A stretch of DNA of 64,000 bases from NCBI RefSeq assembly GCF_021699055.1, contig NZ_SSXC01000001.1:62001-126000 (forward strand), written 5' to 3'. The DNA is from Blastococcus sp. MG754426. GTDB lineage: Bacteria > Actinomycetota > Actinomycetes > Mycobacteriales > Geodermatophilaceae. Below, in pieces: positions 1 through 8,549 of the stretch; position 1 is the first letter of the stretch, and every line of letters starts with the position of its first letter. The notes under the pieces were generated by a model, which saw only the letters and a program-made list of their open reading frames with translations, had not been told where the DNA came from and searched no databases. A program made the position numbers and the translations under genes.

Positions 1-683
1 TGCAGGGTGAGCGCCTCGTCCCACTTCAGCCGGTGCTCGGCGCGCTCGACGTCCTGGGCGGTGGTGGGGCGGTGGATGTCCAGGAGCGCCGCCGGCAGCG
101 ACAGCAGGCCGTGCCGGGTGCGGATCTCCTCCGGCAGCGGGTCGGTGACCAGGTCGGCCAGGTTGCCCGCACCGCCCAGCAGCAGCTTCACCGACTTCTG
201 GATCACCCAGCTGGAGACGTCCTTGCTCGCCGGGTAGATCGGCACCAGCTCGCGGGCCCAGTCGTCGTCATCGTCGTCGCCGCTGAGCAGGTGCATGTCG
301 GGGTGGGTGAACTGCAGCTTGCCCTGGTAGGTGCCGACGGTGCCGGCGAACATGCCCCACACCCCGGGCGCCAGGCGCGCGTGCCGGTGGCTGAAGAAGA
401 CCAGCTTCATGGTGCTGGCGCCGTCGCCGACGGTGACCTCGGTGAGGGTGCCCCGGCGCTGGCGCATGGGCCGGGTGCTCACGTTCCTCACCTGGGCGAG
501 CACCGTCACCCGGTCGCCGGGCTGCAGGTCGTCGAGCCGGGCCATCTCGCCGCGCCGGGCGTAGCGGCGGGGGTAGTGGCGCAGCAGGTGGCGCACCGTG
601 TGCAGGCCGAGCGACTCGGCCATGCCGGTGGCGGTCTTGGGCCCCAGCACCTTCGCCAGCGGGGTCTCCAGCGTCACCGCCAT
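1..683 (-). CDS. recG: ATP-dependent DNA helicase RecG, N-terminal part (runs off the left edge)
   Basis: RecG remodels stalled replication forks and branched DNA. The window holds only the first 227 residues; the helicase motifs lie beyond base 1. The ATG at 683 gives MAVTLETPLAKVLGPKTATG, then the wedge/OB region typical of RecG (RHYPRRYARRGE near residues 35-46, followed by a beta-rich stretch). Residues 136-141 are six aspartates in a row, an acidic insert I do not know from the family. Only one base separates this start from the stop of the DAK2 gene (TGA-C-ATG), so translation is probably coupled. The order rpmB, DAK2, recG is common in actinobacteria and supports the call. Confidence 0.9.
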   Translation of the reverse strand, partial: MAVTLETPLAKVLGPKTATGMAESLGLHTVRHLLRHYPRRYARRGEMARLDDLQPGDRVTVLAQVRNVSTRPMRQRRGTLTEVTVGDGASTMKLVFFSHRHARLAPGVWGMFAGTVGTYQGKLQFTHPDMHLLSGDDDDDDWARELVPIYPASKDVSSWVIQKSVKLLLGGAGNLADLVTDPLPEEIRTRHGLLSLPAALLDIHRPTTAQDVERAEHRLKWDEALTL

Positions 684-684
684 G

Positions 685-2283
685 TCACTCGACCCCGATC
701 TGCAGCGGCAGCGACCCGGGGCCGCCGCCGTAGCGCACCACCTCCACGGTGGGGTGCGCCGACGACAGGTGCGCGCACACCGCGTCGCCGAGCGCCTCGT
801 CGGGGCCGACGACGAGCGTGGCCATCTCCCCGCCCGCGGACAGCAACCGGTCGAGCAGGTCGCAGGCGACGGCGGCGTGCTCCGCGCCGATCACGACGAC
901 GTCGCCCTCGGCGGAGCCCAGCACGTCGCCGGGCCGGCAGAGACCGGCGCTGGTCAGCGCCTCCTGGTCCGCGACGGCGAGCTCGGCCCACCGGGTGGCG
1001 GCAGCGGCCTCGGCCATGGCGATCACGTCGTCGCCGAAGCGGCGCTGCGGATCGCCGACGGCGAGGGCCGCCAGCCCCTGCACCGGCGAGCGGGTGGGCA
1101 CCACCCCGATCTCCCGGCCGGCCTCGCGCGCCCGCTCCGCCGCCCGGGAGGCGACGGCGTGCAGGCCGGCGTCGTTCGGGAGGACGACGACCTCCTGGGC
1201 GCCGGCGGCGACGATCTCCTCGTACAGGTCGTCCTCGGTGATGCCGCCGGGCTCGCAGACGACGACGCGGGCGCCCTCGGCGCGGAACAGCTCGGCCAGG
1301 CCCTCGCTGTGCACCGCCGCGACGACCGCGCGGACCCCCGGGGCCGGCGCCGCCGGGGGCACGGGGGCCAGCGGGGTGACCGTGATGCGGTGCGGGCGGC
1401 CGGCCTCGATGCCCGCCTCGATGGCGGCGCCGACGTCGGCGACGTGCACGTGGACGTTCCACTCGCGGCCGGTGGGCGTGTCCACCCCGACGACGACGAG
1501 GCTGTCGCCGAGCGCGGCCAGCCGCTCGTGCAGGCGGGCGACAGAGGCCTCGTCGGCGTCGGCGAGCAGGTACTGCACCTCGCTGCCCGGCCCCGGCGGC
1601 GGCTGGTGCGGGGCGTGCACGTGGTCGTGCGGGGCGTGCGCGCGGCGGGCCAGTGCAGGGCGCACCGGCTGCACACCGGTGACCGTGCGGACGAGGGCGT
1701 CCAGGACCAGGGAGAGCCCGGCGCCCCCGGCGTCGACCACCCCGGCCTCGCGCAGCGCGGCGAGCTGGTCGGGGGTGCCCTCCAGGGCCCGGTGGGCGCC
1801 GTCGGCCGCGGCCCCGACGACGTCGGCCAGCGCCGTGCGTCCCTCGTCGACGGCGGCGACGGCGGCCTCCCCCGCGGCCCGGGCGACGGTGAGGAAGGTG
1901 CCCTCCTCGGGGTCGGCGACAGCGGTGTAGGCGCCCTCGGCGGCCTTGCGCATCGCGGCGGCCAGCACCGGCCCGTCGGCCGGGGGCTGGCCGGCGAGCT
2001 GGTCGGCCAGCCCGCGGAGCAGCTGGGCCAGGATCGTGCCGGAGTTGCCGCGCGCCGACAGGACCGCGCCGCGCGCCACGACCGCCCAGGTGGGCTCGCC
2101 CGGCGGCGCCTGGTCCAGCGCCGCCAGGGCGCCCTCGGCGGTGAGCAGCAGGTTGGTGCCCGTGTCACCGTCGGGGACCGGGAAGACGTTGAGGTCGTCG
2201 AGCCGCGCCCGGAAGTCGGACAGCGCCTCGACCGCGGCCCGGCACCACTGTCCGACCGCGGCGTCGTCCAGCGCCGTCAGCAC
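685..2283 (-). CDS. DAK2-domain kinase (YloV/FakA-like)
   Basis: The 532-residue protein starts with a DhaL-type nucleotide-binding domain. NVFPVPDGDTGTN at about residues 32-44 carries the Asp residues that hold Mg-ATP, and GNSGTILAQLLRG follows near residue 80. The C-terminal half looks like the second DegV/DAK-associated domain of FakA/YloV proteins, which phosphorylate acyl groups bound by a DegV-type protein in Firmicutes; the substrate here is not known. A His-rich linker (APHDHVHAPHQ, about residues 213-223) joins the halves and is unusual. The gene is divergent from rpmB and coupled to recG. The GTG start at 2283 sits 6 bases after a TAGCCT box, so the message is probably leaderless. 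Confidence 0.85.
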   Translation of the reverse strand: MLTALDDAAVGQWCRAAVEALSDFRARLDDLNVFPVPDGDTGTNLLLTAEGALAALDQAPPGEPTWAVVARGAVLSARGNSGTILAQLLRGLADQLAGQPPADGPVLAAAMRKAAEGAYTAVADPEEGTFLTVARAAGEAAVAAVDEGRTALADVVGAAADGAHRALEGTPDQLAALREAGVVDAGGAGLSLVLDALVRTVTGVQPVRPALARRAHAPHDHVHAPHQPPPGPGSEVQYLLADADEASVARLHERLAALGDSLVVVGVDTPTGREWNVHVHVADVGAAIEAGIEAGRPHRITVTPLAPVPPAAPAPGVRAVVAAVHSEGLAELFRAEGARVVVCEPGGITEDDLYEEIVAAGAQEVVVLPNDAGLHAVASRAAERAREAGREIGVVPTRSPVQGLAALAVGDPQRRFGDDVIAMAEAAAATRWAELAVADQEALTSAGLCRPGDVLGSAEGDVVVIGAEHAAVACDLLDRLLSAGGEMATLVVGPDEALGDAVCAHLSSAHPTVEVVRYGGGPGSLPLQIGVE

Positions 2284-2289
2284 GGGAGC

Positions 2290-2295
2290 AGGCTA
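2290..2295 (-). promoter_or_regulatory. Putative -10 box of the DAK2-recG unit
   Basis: TAGCCT (TAnnnT) lies 6 bases upstream of the GTG at 2283, placing the transcript start at or next to the start codon. No convincing -35 box is seen and no Shine-Dalgarno precedes the GTG. Confidence 0.5.
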
Positions 2296-2378
2296 CCCAC
2301 GGGCACCGACACCACCGGGCTGCGCGAGCCGCGGACCGCGGTCCGGAGGGCGCTGCGGCACCGCACCCGCGGAGCGGT

Positions 2379-2384
2379 TAGACT
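2379..2384 (+). promoter_or_regulatory. Putative -10 box of rpmB
   Basis: TAGACT matches TAnnnT and would start transcription near 2391, giving a leader of about 65 bases before the rpmB GTG. No clear -35 box is visible, so this is a weak call. Confidence 0.35.
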
Positions 2385-2455
2385 GCTGGACGGTCTTGAT
2401 GCGGGTGCTGCCTTGCCCCGCCGTCTGCGAACGAATCTTCTGGGAGTGATCAACC

Positions 2456-2647
2456 GTGGCTGCCAACTGCGATGTGTGTGGCAAGGGCCCCGGTTTCGGT
2501 ATGTCGGTGTCGCACTCGCACCGCCGCACGCCGCGCCGTTGGAACCCGAACATCCAGTCCGTGCGGGCGCTGATCGCCCCCGGCAACCGTCGCCGGATCA
2601 ACGCGTGCACCTCGTGCATCCGCGCCGGCAAGGTCGTCCGCGCCTGA
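2456..2647 (+). CDS. rpmB: 50S ribosomal protein L28 (zinc-binding form)
   Basis: The 63-residue product matches L28 from end to end: a Cys-x2-Cys pair at residues 5 and 8, the SHSHRRTPRRWNPNIQ core, and a second Cys pair at 51 and 54. The four cysteines mark the zinc-ribbon form of L28. Actinobacteria often carry a Cys-less, Zur-controlled paralogue elsewhere, which is not in this window. The GTG at 2456 follows GGGAGTG at a suitable distance. A strong double hairpin follows the stop. The gene is divergent from the DAK2-recG unit, the usual actinobacterial arrangement. Confidence 0.97.
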   Translation: MAANCDVCGKGPGFGMSVSHSHRRTPRRWNPNIQSVRALIAPGNRRRINACTSCIRAGKVVRA

Positions 2648-2654
2648 AAGAGGA

Positions 2655-2703
2655 CCCCGTCCCTCTCACCGCTCGCGAGCTCGCGGTGAGCCTCTGGACG
2701 GGG
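2655..2703 (+). terminator. Nested hairpin after rpmB
   Basis: An outer stem (CCCCGTCC at 2655-2662 with GGACGGGG at 2696-2703) encloses an inner stem (CTCACCGC at 2665-2672 with GCGGTGAG at 2683-2690). It starts 8 bases after the rpmB stop. There is no long T run. Confidence 0.65.
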
Positions 2704-2723
2704 CCGTTCCATCTCGTCACGAG

Positions 2724-2752
2724 AGCCCCGGAGGTCACCGACCTCCGGGGCT
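2724..2752. terminator. Perfect 12-bp hairpin between convergent genes
   Basis: AGCCCCGGAGGT (2724-2735) pairs exactly with ACCTCCGGGGCT (2741-2752) around a 5-base loop. It lies between rpmB (+) and the kinase-like gene (-), so it could stop transcription from either side. No T tract follows. Confidence 0.7.
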
Positions 2753-2764
2753 CCTCGCGTGCGG

Positions 2765-3391
2765 TCAGCGCCCGATGCCCCGCCCGCGCGCGGCGGTCAC
2801 CACGAGGTCGACGACGGTCTCCACCGGGAACGCCGTCGCGTCCACGACCAGGTGGTAGAGGCGGGGGTCGGCCGGGTCGCGGCGGTAGAAGTGCCGCACG
2901 TAGGCCTCGCGCGCCCGGTCGTTGGCCGCCAGCTCCCGCGCCACCTCCTCGCGCGGGCGCCACGACCGGGCCACCGCCGCGGCCAGCCGCCGCTCCCGCG
3001 GCCCGTCCAGCCGGACGTGCAGCGCGTCGGCGCGGTCGGCCAGCACGACCATCGCGGCCCGGCCGAGAACCACGCCGCCGTCACCGGTCGCGATCTCGGC
3101 GAGGACCCGCTCGGTCTGCTCCCGGTAGGCCCGGGTGTCGGGCAGCGGCGCCCCCGGCACCACCCCGCCCACCGGGTCGGGCATGGTGCCCAGCGACGCC
3201 ACCAGCCGCCACAGCCCGCGCACCACCGTCTCGTCGTTGGCCTCGGCCTCCTCGACCGGCACGCCGAGCCGCCCGGCCACCTGGGCGGGGATCGCCCGGT
3301 CGTGGAAGGGCAGCCCCAGCCGCTGGGCGACCGCCGGCGCCACCTCGGCCCCCGCGGCGCCGTAGGGGGCCGAGATCGTCACGACGCCCAC
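2765..3391 (-). CDS. Cytidylate kinase-like family protein
   Basis: The 208-residue protein starts MGVVTISAPYGAAGAEVAPAV, a P-loop-like opening seen in cytidylate-kinase-like proteins of actinobacteria and Firmicutes, then FHDRAIPAQVAGRLG and a helical C-terminal half with HVRLDGPRERR. The P-loop is degenerate (GAAGAE instead of GxxGxGK[ST]), as is usual in this branch, so true CMP kinase activity is doubtful and I assign no substrate. The GTG at 3391 follows GGAGGAG with good spacing. A second GTG at 3382 would form a GTGA overlap with the acetyltransferase stop. Last gene of the thiL unit. Confidence 0.7.
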   Translation of the reverse strand: MGVVTISAPYGAAGAEVAPAVAQRLGLPFHDRAIPAQVAGRLGVPVEEAEANDETVVRGLWRLVASLGTMPDPVGGVVPGAPLPDTRAYREQTERVLAEIATGDGGVVLGRAAMVVLADRADALHVRLDGPRERRLAAAVARSWRPREEVARELAANDRAREAYVRHFYRRDPADPRLYHLVVDATAFPVETVVDLVVTAARGRGIGR

Positions 3392-3903
3392 GTCGGCTCC
3401 TCCTCGAGCACCGGCAGCTCCTTGCCGAGGAACACGGCCTCCGGCGAGCACGCGTACACCCCGTAGCCCGGCACGGGCGCGTAGCCCAGCTCCCGGTACA
3501 GCGCGACCGCCTCGGGCTGCCGCTGCCCGGTGTTGAGCACCACGGAACGGTGCCCGGCACGGGCGGCCGAGGCCTCCAGCTCCGCCATCAGCACCTGCGC
3601 CAGCCCTCGCCGGCGGAACCCCGGCGCCACGTAGACCCGCTTGATCTCCGCGCCCCCCGGCGGGTACGCCCGCCACGCGCCGCAGCCGGCCGGCTCCCCC
3701 GCCACCTCGGCGACCAGGAACAGCCCGGCCGGCGGCCGGAACTCCGCCGGGTCGACGACGGCCTCGTCGCGGCCGCCGTAGCGCACCACGTACTCCTGCT
3801 GCACCTGCTCGACGAGCAGCTGCGCCAGGGGGTCCTCGTAGGGCAGCGCCCTGAGCCGGACCACCGCGCCGTCCCGCAGCACCTGCTCAGCCGAAGTGCA
3901 CAT
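3379..3903 (-). CDS. GNAT family N-acetyltransferase
   Basis: The 174-residue protein is a single GNAT fold. The core KRVYVAPGFRRRGLAQVLMAEL at about residues 88-109 is the acetyl-CoA pyrophosphate-binding motif A (RRxG), and the ending VALYRELGYAPV is the typical motif B. The substrate cannot be read from sequence. It overlaps the end of thiL by 17 bases and the start of the kinase-like gene by 13, so it is the middle gene of a tight three-gene unit. Confidence 0.85.
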   Translation of the reverse strand: MCTSAEQVLRDGAVVRLRALPYEDPLAQLLVEQVQQEYVVRYGGRDEAVVDPAEFRPPAGLFLVAEVAGEPAGCGAWRAYPPGGAEIKRVYVAPGFRRRGLAQVLMAELEASAARAGHRSVVLNTGQRQPEAVALYRELGYAPVPGYGVYACSPEAVFLGKELPVLEEEPTWAS

Positions 3904-4927
3904 GCCCCGCCCTCTCCGCTCCCACGGCCGCCAGCGCGTCCGCGGCGTCCACGCCGTCGACCCGCACCGCGGGCCCCCGCTTCCCCGGCCGGACCAGCCC
4001 GACCGGCGTCCAGCCCTCGGGCAGCCGGACCTTGCGCGGGAAGGTCGCCAGCAGCGCGTGGTCCTCCCCGCCGGTGAGCACCCACGCCATCGGGTCCACC
4101 CCGAGCGCGGAGCCCACCTGCTGCAGCGGGCCGACCGGCTCCAGGCACGCCTGCGCCAGCGCCGCCCGGTCCAGGTCGAGCACGACGCCGCTGGCCTCCG
4201 CGATGTGCCCGGCGTCGGCGAGCAGCCCGTCGCTCACGTCGCACATCGCGGTGGCGCCCGCGTCGGCCGCCACCTGCCCCGCCGCGTACGGCGGCGTCGG
4301 GCGCCGGTGCGCCGACACCACGGCCAGCGGGCTGCTGAACCCGCGACGCAGCACCGCCAGCCCGGCCGCCGACCACCCCAGCCGCCCCGCCAGCGCGACG
4401 ACGTCGCCGGGCCGTGCGCCCGACCGCAGGACGGGCGCCCGGCCGGCCAGGTCGCCCAGGGCGGTGACCGACAGGACGACGGCGGTGCTGCCGGGGGCGG
4501 CGGCCACGGTGTCCCCGCCCACCACGGCGGCCCCCTGGGGTGCGCACTCGTCGGCCAGGCCGGTGGCGACCCCCTCCAGCCAGCTGGTGGGCGTGTCCGG
4601 CGGGCAGGCCAGCCCCACCACGAGCGCCGTCGTGCGGGCGCCCATCGCCGCGACGTCGGCCAGGTTCGCCGCGGCCGCCTTGTGCCCGATGTCCTCGGCC
4701 GAGGACCAGTCCCGCCGGAAGTGCCGCCCCTCCACGAGCACGTCGGTGGTGGCGACGACCCGCCGGTCGGGGGTGCGCACCACGGCGGCGTCGTCGCCGG
4801 GGCCGACGTCGGCGGCCGCCGCGGTGCCCGACCGGGCCAGCACGCGGGCGATGACGCCGAACTCCCCGACGACCCGCACGCTGTCGGCCGGATCGCCGCG
4901 TGGGACCAGGGGGCGGGGTCGGCTCAT
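3887..4927 (-). CDS. thiL: Thiamine-monophosphate kinase
   Basis: ThiL phosphorylates thiamine phosphate to thiamine diphosphate. The 346-residue protein has the family marks: GEFGVIARV near the N-terminus, GPGDDAAVV (metal/ATP Asp pair), TTDVLVEGRHF, KAAAANLADVAAMGA, GGDTV and CDVSDGLLADAGHIAEAS. The ATG at 4927 was chosen because GGAGAG lies 5 bases upstream and the product then has normal length. No TPP riboswitch is visible upstream. It is divergent from the Lrp-domain gene, with 92 bases between, and is followed by the acetyltransferase by overlap. Confidence 0.95.
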   Translation of the reverse strand: MSRPRPLVPRGDPADSVRVVGEFGVIARVLARSGTAAAADVGPGDDAAVVRTPDRRVVATTDVLVEGRHFRRDWSSAEDIGHKAAAANLADVAAMGARTTALVVGLACPPDTPTSWLEGVATGLADECAPQGAAVVGGDTVAAAPGSTAVVLSVTALGDLAGRAPVLRSGARPGDVVALAGRLGWSAAGLAVLRRGFSSPLAVVSAHRRPTPPYAAGQVAADAGATAMCDVSDGLLADAGHIAEASGVVLDLDRAALAQACLEPVGPLQQVGSALGVDPMAWVLTGGEDHALLATFPRKVRLPEGWTPVGLVRPGKRGPAVRVDGVDAADALAAVGAERAGHVHFG

Positions 4928-5019
4928 CGATGCTCTCCAGTCGCTGCGGTAGGTTGCCGACGAGTCCGCCAGCCGGCGGGGACGACGTCTCGGCACTGTT
5001 GCCGGAGGAAGGATCTCCC

Positions 5020-5253
5020 GTGGTCCACGCCTACATCCTCATCCAGACCGAAGTCGGCAAGGCCGCCCAGGTCGCCAAGACGATCAGCGAGATCAGCGGT
5101 GTCACCAAGGCCGAGGACGTCACCGGCCCGTACGACGTGATCGTGCGCGCCGAGGCCGACACCGTCGACGAGCTCGGCCGCCTCGTGGTCGCCCGGGTGC
5201 AGTCGGTCGACGGGATCACCCGGACGCTGACCTGCCCGGTCGTCAACATCTGA
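5020..5253 (+). CDS. Lrp/AsnC ligand-binding domain protein without a DNA-binding domain
   Basis: The 77-residue protein consists only of the AsnC-type RAM/ligand domain: VHAYILIQTEVGKAAQVAKT, then GVTKAEDVTGPYDVIVRAEA and a C-terminal VDGITRTLTCPVV. There is no helix-turn-helix, so it cannot act alone as a classic Lrp repressor. Such stand-alone RAM proteins oligomerise and may bind amino acids or modulate full-length Lrp proteins; the role here is unknown. The GTG at 5020 follows GGAGGAAGGA. DUF3515 starts 11 bases after its stop. Confidence 0.85.
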   Translation: MVHAYILIQTEVGKAAQVAKTISEISGVTKAEDVTGPYDVIVRAEADTVDELGRLVVARVQSVDGITRTLTCPVVNI

Positions 5254-5264
5254 GCGCTCGCCCC

Positions 5265-5828
5265 GTGGACCCGCTGCGCCGGGCCGCGATCCTGATCACG
5301 GCGGTCACCCTCCCGGTGGTGATCGCGCTGGTCGTGCTGGTCAACCTGCGCGGCGGGGAGGAGCCCGCCCCGGAGGCCGAGGGGCCGGCCGCCGTCGACG
5401 GGATCACCCCGGTCCGCCCCGAGGACCTGCCGACGCTCGACCTGGACAGCCCCGAGCTCGGCCCCGAGGCCGAGCAGGCCTGCACCGCGCTGATGGGCAA
5501 CCTGCCGCTGGAGCTGGCCGGGGAGCCCTCCCGCCGGGTGCGCTCCGAGCGCGCCAACGTCTACGCCTGGGGGGAGCCGCCGGTCGTGCTCACCTGCGGC
5601 GTGGAGCGGCCGGCCGGCTGGACCGTCGAGGCGTCGGCCATCCAGATCAACGGCGTGCAGTGGCACGTCGACACCAGTGATCCGGACGCGACGGTGTGGA
5701 CGGCGGTCGACCGCCCGGTCTACGTCGAGGTGCGGCTGCCCGCCGGCGTCGACAGCGCCCCGGTGACGGCGCTGACCGTGCCGCTGGCCGAGGCCCTCCC
5801 CTACCAGGAGCCGGCCCCCGGCCCCTGA
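5265..5828 (+). CDS. DUF3515 domain membrane-anchored protein
   Basis: The 187-residue protein has one N-terminal membrane helix (residues about 7-28) followed by a short acidic linker and an extracytoplasmic domain with two Cys (ACTALMG and LTCGVERPAG) that could form a disulphide. This is the DUF3515 pattern, conserved in actinobacteria next to ddl and thiL, as here. Function unknown; the place beside D-Ala-D-Ala ligase hints at an envelope role. The start is GTG. Confidence 0.8.
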   Translation: MDPLRRAAILITAVTLPVVIALVVLVNLRGGEEPAPEAEGPAAVDGITPVRPEDLPTLDLDSPELGPEAEQACTALMGNLPLELAGEPSRRVRSERANVYAWGEPPVVLTCGVERPAGWTVEASAIQINGVQWHVDTSDPDATVWTAVDRPVYVEVRLPAGVDSAPVTALTVPLAEALPYQEPAPGP

Positions 5829-5842
5829 GCGCCCGCGCGCGC

Positions 5843-6517
5843 TCACGCCGGGGGCAGCAGCGCCAGCTGCTCCTCGAGGACGGCGTCGACCTCCCGCACC
5901 GCGTCGGGGACCGACCCGGCGACGGCGGTCACCGACACGCTGAACACGCCGTGCCAGCACCACGCGAACGCCGCGGGGTCGACCAGCCCGGCGTCCGGCA
6001 CGGGGGTGTCCACGGTGAGCAGCCGGCAGTTCGCGGGCAGCTCGGGCGGGTCCACGCTCAGCACGCCGCCGTAGAGCTCGGCGTCGTTGCGGGCCAGGGC
6101 CTCGGCGTAGGCGCCGGCGCCTGCCCGCTGCTCGAACTGGTCGACGAAGACGCCGGTCATCGGGCCGGACTCCCGCCCCCAGAAGCGCTCCCACCCGTAG
6201 CGGTAGCCGTAGTCGTCGAGCACCGCGAGCTCGCGCTCCGGGTCGGGCGCGTAGGCGGCGACGTCCTCCAGCCGCTTGGCGCCGGCCGGCGGCTCCAGCT
6301 CGTCGTCGGGCAGCCGCGGCAGGCCCGAGGGCACGTCCCGGACGACGAGCTCCTCCAGCTCCTGCGGCGAGGAGGGCCGGTCCGAGGGCGGGGCGGCGGT
6401 GGGGACGCCGTCGACCGCGCGCCCGCAGGCGGTGAGCAGGCAGGCGGTCAGGAGGACCGCCGGGGCGACCCGGGACCCGGTGGCGGCTCCGCCACGGCCC
6501 GGTCGCCCGGCGGTCAC
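5843..6517 (-). CDS. Putative lipoprotein (DUF7373-like), coupled to ddl
   Basis: The 224-residue protein has a basic N-terminus, a hydrophobic stretch and tandem lipobox-like motifs, LLTAC ending at Cys26 and LLTAC ending at Cys31. The second, followed by GRAVDGVP, looks like the true lipidation site. The mature part is acidic with [16 protein letters not shown] and a Cys pair near the end (ANCRLL, FAWCWHG). I recognise only a general likeness to actinobacterial lipoproteins of the DUF7373 type. Its GTG overlaps the ddl stop as GTGA, so the two are translationally coupled. Confidence 0.7.
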   Translation of the reverse strand: MTAGRPGRGGAATGSRVAPAVLLTACLLTACGRAVDGVPTAAPPSDRPSSPQELEELVVRDVPSGLPRLPDDELEPPAGAKRLEDVAAYAPDPERELAVLDDYGYRYGWERFWGRESGPMTGVFVDQFEQRAGAGAYAEALARNDAELYGGVLSVDPPELPANCRLLTVDTPVPDAGLVDPAAFAWCWHGVFSVSVTAVAGSVPDAVREVDAVLEEQLALLPPA

Positions 6518-7650
6518 CGGCCCGGCCGTGCGCCGCCGGCGAGCGCCCCGCTCACCAGGCGGTCCACGAGCTCGGCGAACCCCACCCCGCTGGCGCCCCA
6601 CATGCGGGCGAACATCGAGATCGGGGTGAACCCCGGCATCGTGTTCACCTCGTTGACCACCAGCCGGTCGGCGCCGTCCGGCCCCGTGGAGAGGAAGAAG
6701 TCGACGCGGGCCAGGCCCCGGCAGTCCAGCGCCAGGTAGGCGCGGCGCGCGGTGTCCTGCACCGCGGCGAGCTGCTCGGGGGTGAGGTCGGCCGGGATGT
6801 CGAACTCGGCGGCGTCGTCGAGGTACTTCGCGGCGAAGTCGTACCAGTCCACGCCGGGCCGCAGCCGGATCTCGGCGGGCAGGCTGGCCTCCGGCAGGCC
6901 CGGGCCGCGCGCGGCCAGCACGCCGCACTCGATCTCCCGGCCGGGGACGGCGGCCTCCACGATCACCTTCGGGTCGACCGCCGCGGCCGCGGCCACGGCG
7001 GCCGGGAACTGCGCCCAGTCGGTGACCTTGCTGATGCCGATGCTGGAGCCGGCGCGGGCGGGCTTGACGAAGACCGGCAGGCCCAGCCGCTCGCGCCCGG
7101 CCTCGCCGAGGAGGTCGGCGTCCGCGCACACCGCGCCGTGCTCGTCGCGCAGCACGACGTGGTCGCCCTGCGGCAGGCCGGCGGCGGCGAGGAGCTTCTT
7201 GGTGAACTCCTTGTCCATGGAGGCGGCGCTGGCGAACACCCCGGAGCCCACGTAGGGCAGCCCGGTCATCTCCAGCAGGCCCTGGACCGTGCCGTCCTCG
7301 CCGAAGGCCCCGTGCAGCACCGGGAAGACGACGTCGACCTCGGTGAGCGCCCGACCGACCGCCGCACCGGGCTCGAGGACGGCCAGCCCGCGGGCCTCGG
7401 GGTCGCCGACCAGGGAGACCGCCGTGCCGCCGGTGACCTCGGGCAGCGCGCCGCCGGTGAGGGCGAGCTGCTGGCCGGGGTCGGGCAGCACCCAGCGGCC
7501 GTCCTTGGCGATGCCGACGGGCACCACCTCGTAGCGCTCGGGGTCCAGCGCGGCCATCACGCTCCCGGCCGAGATGCAGGAGATGGCGTGCTCCTCGCTG
7601 CGCCCGCCGAAGACGACCGCCACCCGCACCCTGCCCCGCTGTCCGCTCAT
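6514..7650 (-). CDS. ddl: D-alanine--D-alanine ligase
   Basis: Ddl joins two D-Ala residues for peptidoglycan. The 378-residue protein has [19 protein letters not shown] at the N-terminus, [23 protein letters not shown], the [16 protein letters not shown] loop of the ATP-grasp fold, [11 protein letters not shown] (the omega-loop region with the catalytic Tyr/Lys/Tyr-type residues) and [14 protein letters not shown] for Mg binding. The ATG at 7650 is 7 bases after TAGGGT, so the message is probably leaderless. The downstream lipoprotein gene overlaps the stop. Confidence 0.96.
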   Translation of the reverse strand: MSGQRGRVRVAVVFGGRSEEHAISCISAGSVMAALDPERYEVVPVGIAKDGRWVLPDPGQQLALTGGALPEVTGGTAVSLVGDPEARGLAVLEPGAAVGRALTEVDVVFPVLHGAFGEDGTVQGLLEMTGLPYVGSGVFASAASMDKEFTKKLLAAAGLPQGDHVVLRDEHGAVCADADLLGEAGRERLGLPVFVKPARAGSSIGISKVTDWAQFPAAVAAAAAVDPKVIVEAAVPGREIECGVLAARGPGLPEASLPAEIRLRPGVDWYDFAAKYLDDAAEFDIPADLTPEQLAAVQDTARRAYLALDCRGLARVDFFLSTGPDGADRLVVNEVNTMPGFTPISMFARMWGASGVGFAELVDRLVSGALAGGARPGR

Positions 7651-7657
7651 CGACGCG

Positions 7658-7663
7658 ACCCTA
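7658..7663 (-). promoter_or_regulatory. Putative -10 box of ddl
   Basis: TAGGGT lies 7 bases before the ddl ATG and would start the transcript at the A of the start codon. No Shine-Dalgarno is present. Confidence 0.5.
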
Positions 7664-7748
7664 ACCGAGGGCCGGCCGCGGCCCCCGCCGCGTCGCCGGC
7701 GCACGCGCCGGTCCGCCGGGGCGGCCCGGGTGTGGCAGCCTCGTCGCC

Positions 7749-8549
7749 GTGCACGACGACCCAGCCCACCAGACCGCTCCCGGGGCCGCGCGCACCACCG
7801 ACGGGCCCCGGCACCCCCTGGGGCTGCGCCTGGCCGGCGCCGCGGTGCACCTGTACACCGCCAGCGGCTCGGTGCTCGGCCTGCTCATCGTCCTGGCCGC
7901 CTTCGACGGCGCGGTGGAGACCGCGCTGTGGCTGATCCTCGCGACCCTGTTCATCGACGGGACCGACGGGATGCTGGCCCGGAGGTTCCGGGTCAAGGAG
8001 ACGATCCCCTGGTTCGACGGCGCCCGGATGGACGACATCGTCGACTACCTGACCTACGTCTTCGCGCCCGTCGTGCTGCTCTGGACGACCGACCGGATGC
8101 CCGGCGGCGCGCTCGGCTGGGTGCTGGCCGCGCTGCCGCTGCTCGCCTCCTGCTACCAGTTCTGCCGGGTGGACGCGAAGACCGAGGACCACTACTTCCT
8201 CGGCTTCCCCAGCTACTGGAACGTGGCGGCGTTCTACGCGATCGTCCTCGACGTCGGCCCCACGGGCGTCGGCGTGACGCTCGCCGTCCTCACCGTCCTG
8301 GTGTTCGTGCCGGTCAAGTACGTCTACCCGTCGCGCACCAAGCTGCTGCGCGGGCTGAACCTGGGGCTGGCGGCGGTCTGGCTCGTCGCCTTCGCCGTGC
8401 TGATCGTCCAGTACCCCGACCCGCACCCGCTGGTCGTCGCCGTGAGCATGGTCTACCTGGCCTACTACTTCGGCATGAGCATCTGGCTCACCGTGGCCGG
8501 CGCCCGCCGCCGGCCCGCGTCAGCCGACGGCGTCCAGCGCGCGGGCTAG
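7749..8549 (+). CDS. pcs: Phosphatidylcholine synthase-like CDP-alcohol phosphatidyltransferase
   Basis: The 266-residue integral membrane protein carries the CDP-alcohol phosphotransferase signature: [11 protein letters not shown] (residues about 74-84) followed by G-x3-D-x3-D in [10 protein letters not shown]. Pieces around it are specific to phosphatidylcholine synthase (CDP-DAG plus choline to PC): VHLYTASGS near the N-terminus, [37 protein letters not shown] and a late [15 protein letters not shown]. These match what I recall of Sinorhizobium Pcs. About 7-8 hydrophobic segments are visible. It overlaps the 3' end of the convergent cystathionine gamma-lyase gene by 30 bases. Another choline or polyol CDP-transferase activity cannot be excluded. 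Confidence 0.75.
   Translation: MHDDPAHQTAPGAARTTDGPRHPLGLRLAGAAVHLYTASGSVLGLLIVLAAFDGAVETALWLILATLFIDGTDGMLARRFRVKETIPWFDGARMDDIVDYLTYVFAPVVLLWTTDRMPGGALGWVLAALPLLASCYQFCRVDAKTEDHYFLGFPSYWNVAAFYAIVLDVGPTGVGVTLAVLTVLVFVPVKYVYPSRTKLLRGLNLGLAAVWLVAFAVLIVQYPDPHPLVVAVSMVYLAYYFGMSIWLTVAGARRRPASADGVQRAG

Noticed and set aside
598-4077. Plus-strand frame of about 1,160 codons across the DAK2, rpmB and kinase-like genes
   Set aside because: It runs antisense and over rpmB in another frame, and no known domain is visible.
3887-4927. TPP riboswitch for thiL
   Set aside because: Only 92 bases separate thiL and the divergent gene, and no CUGAGA-type core is present.
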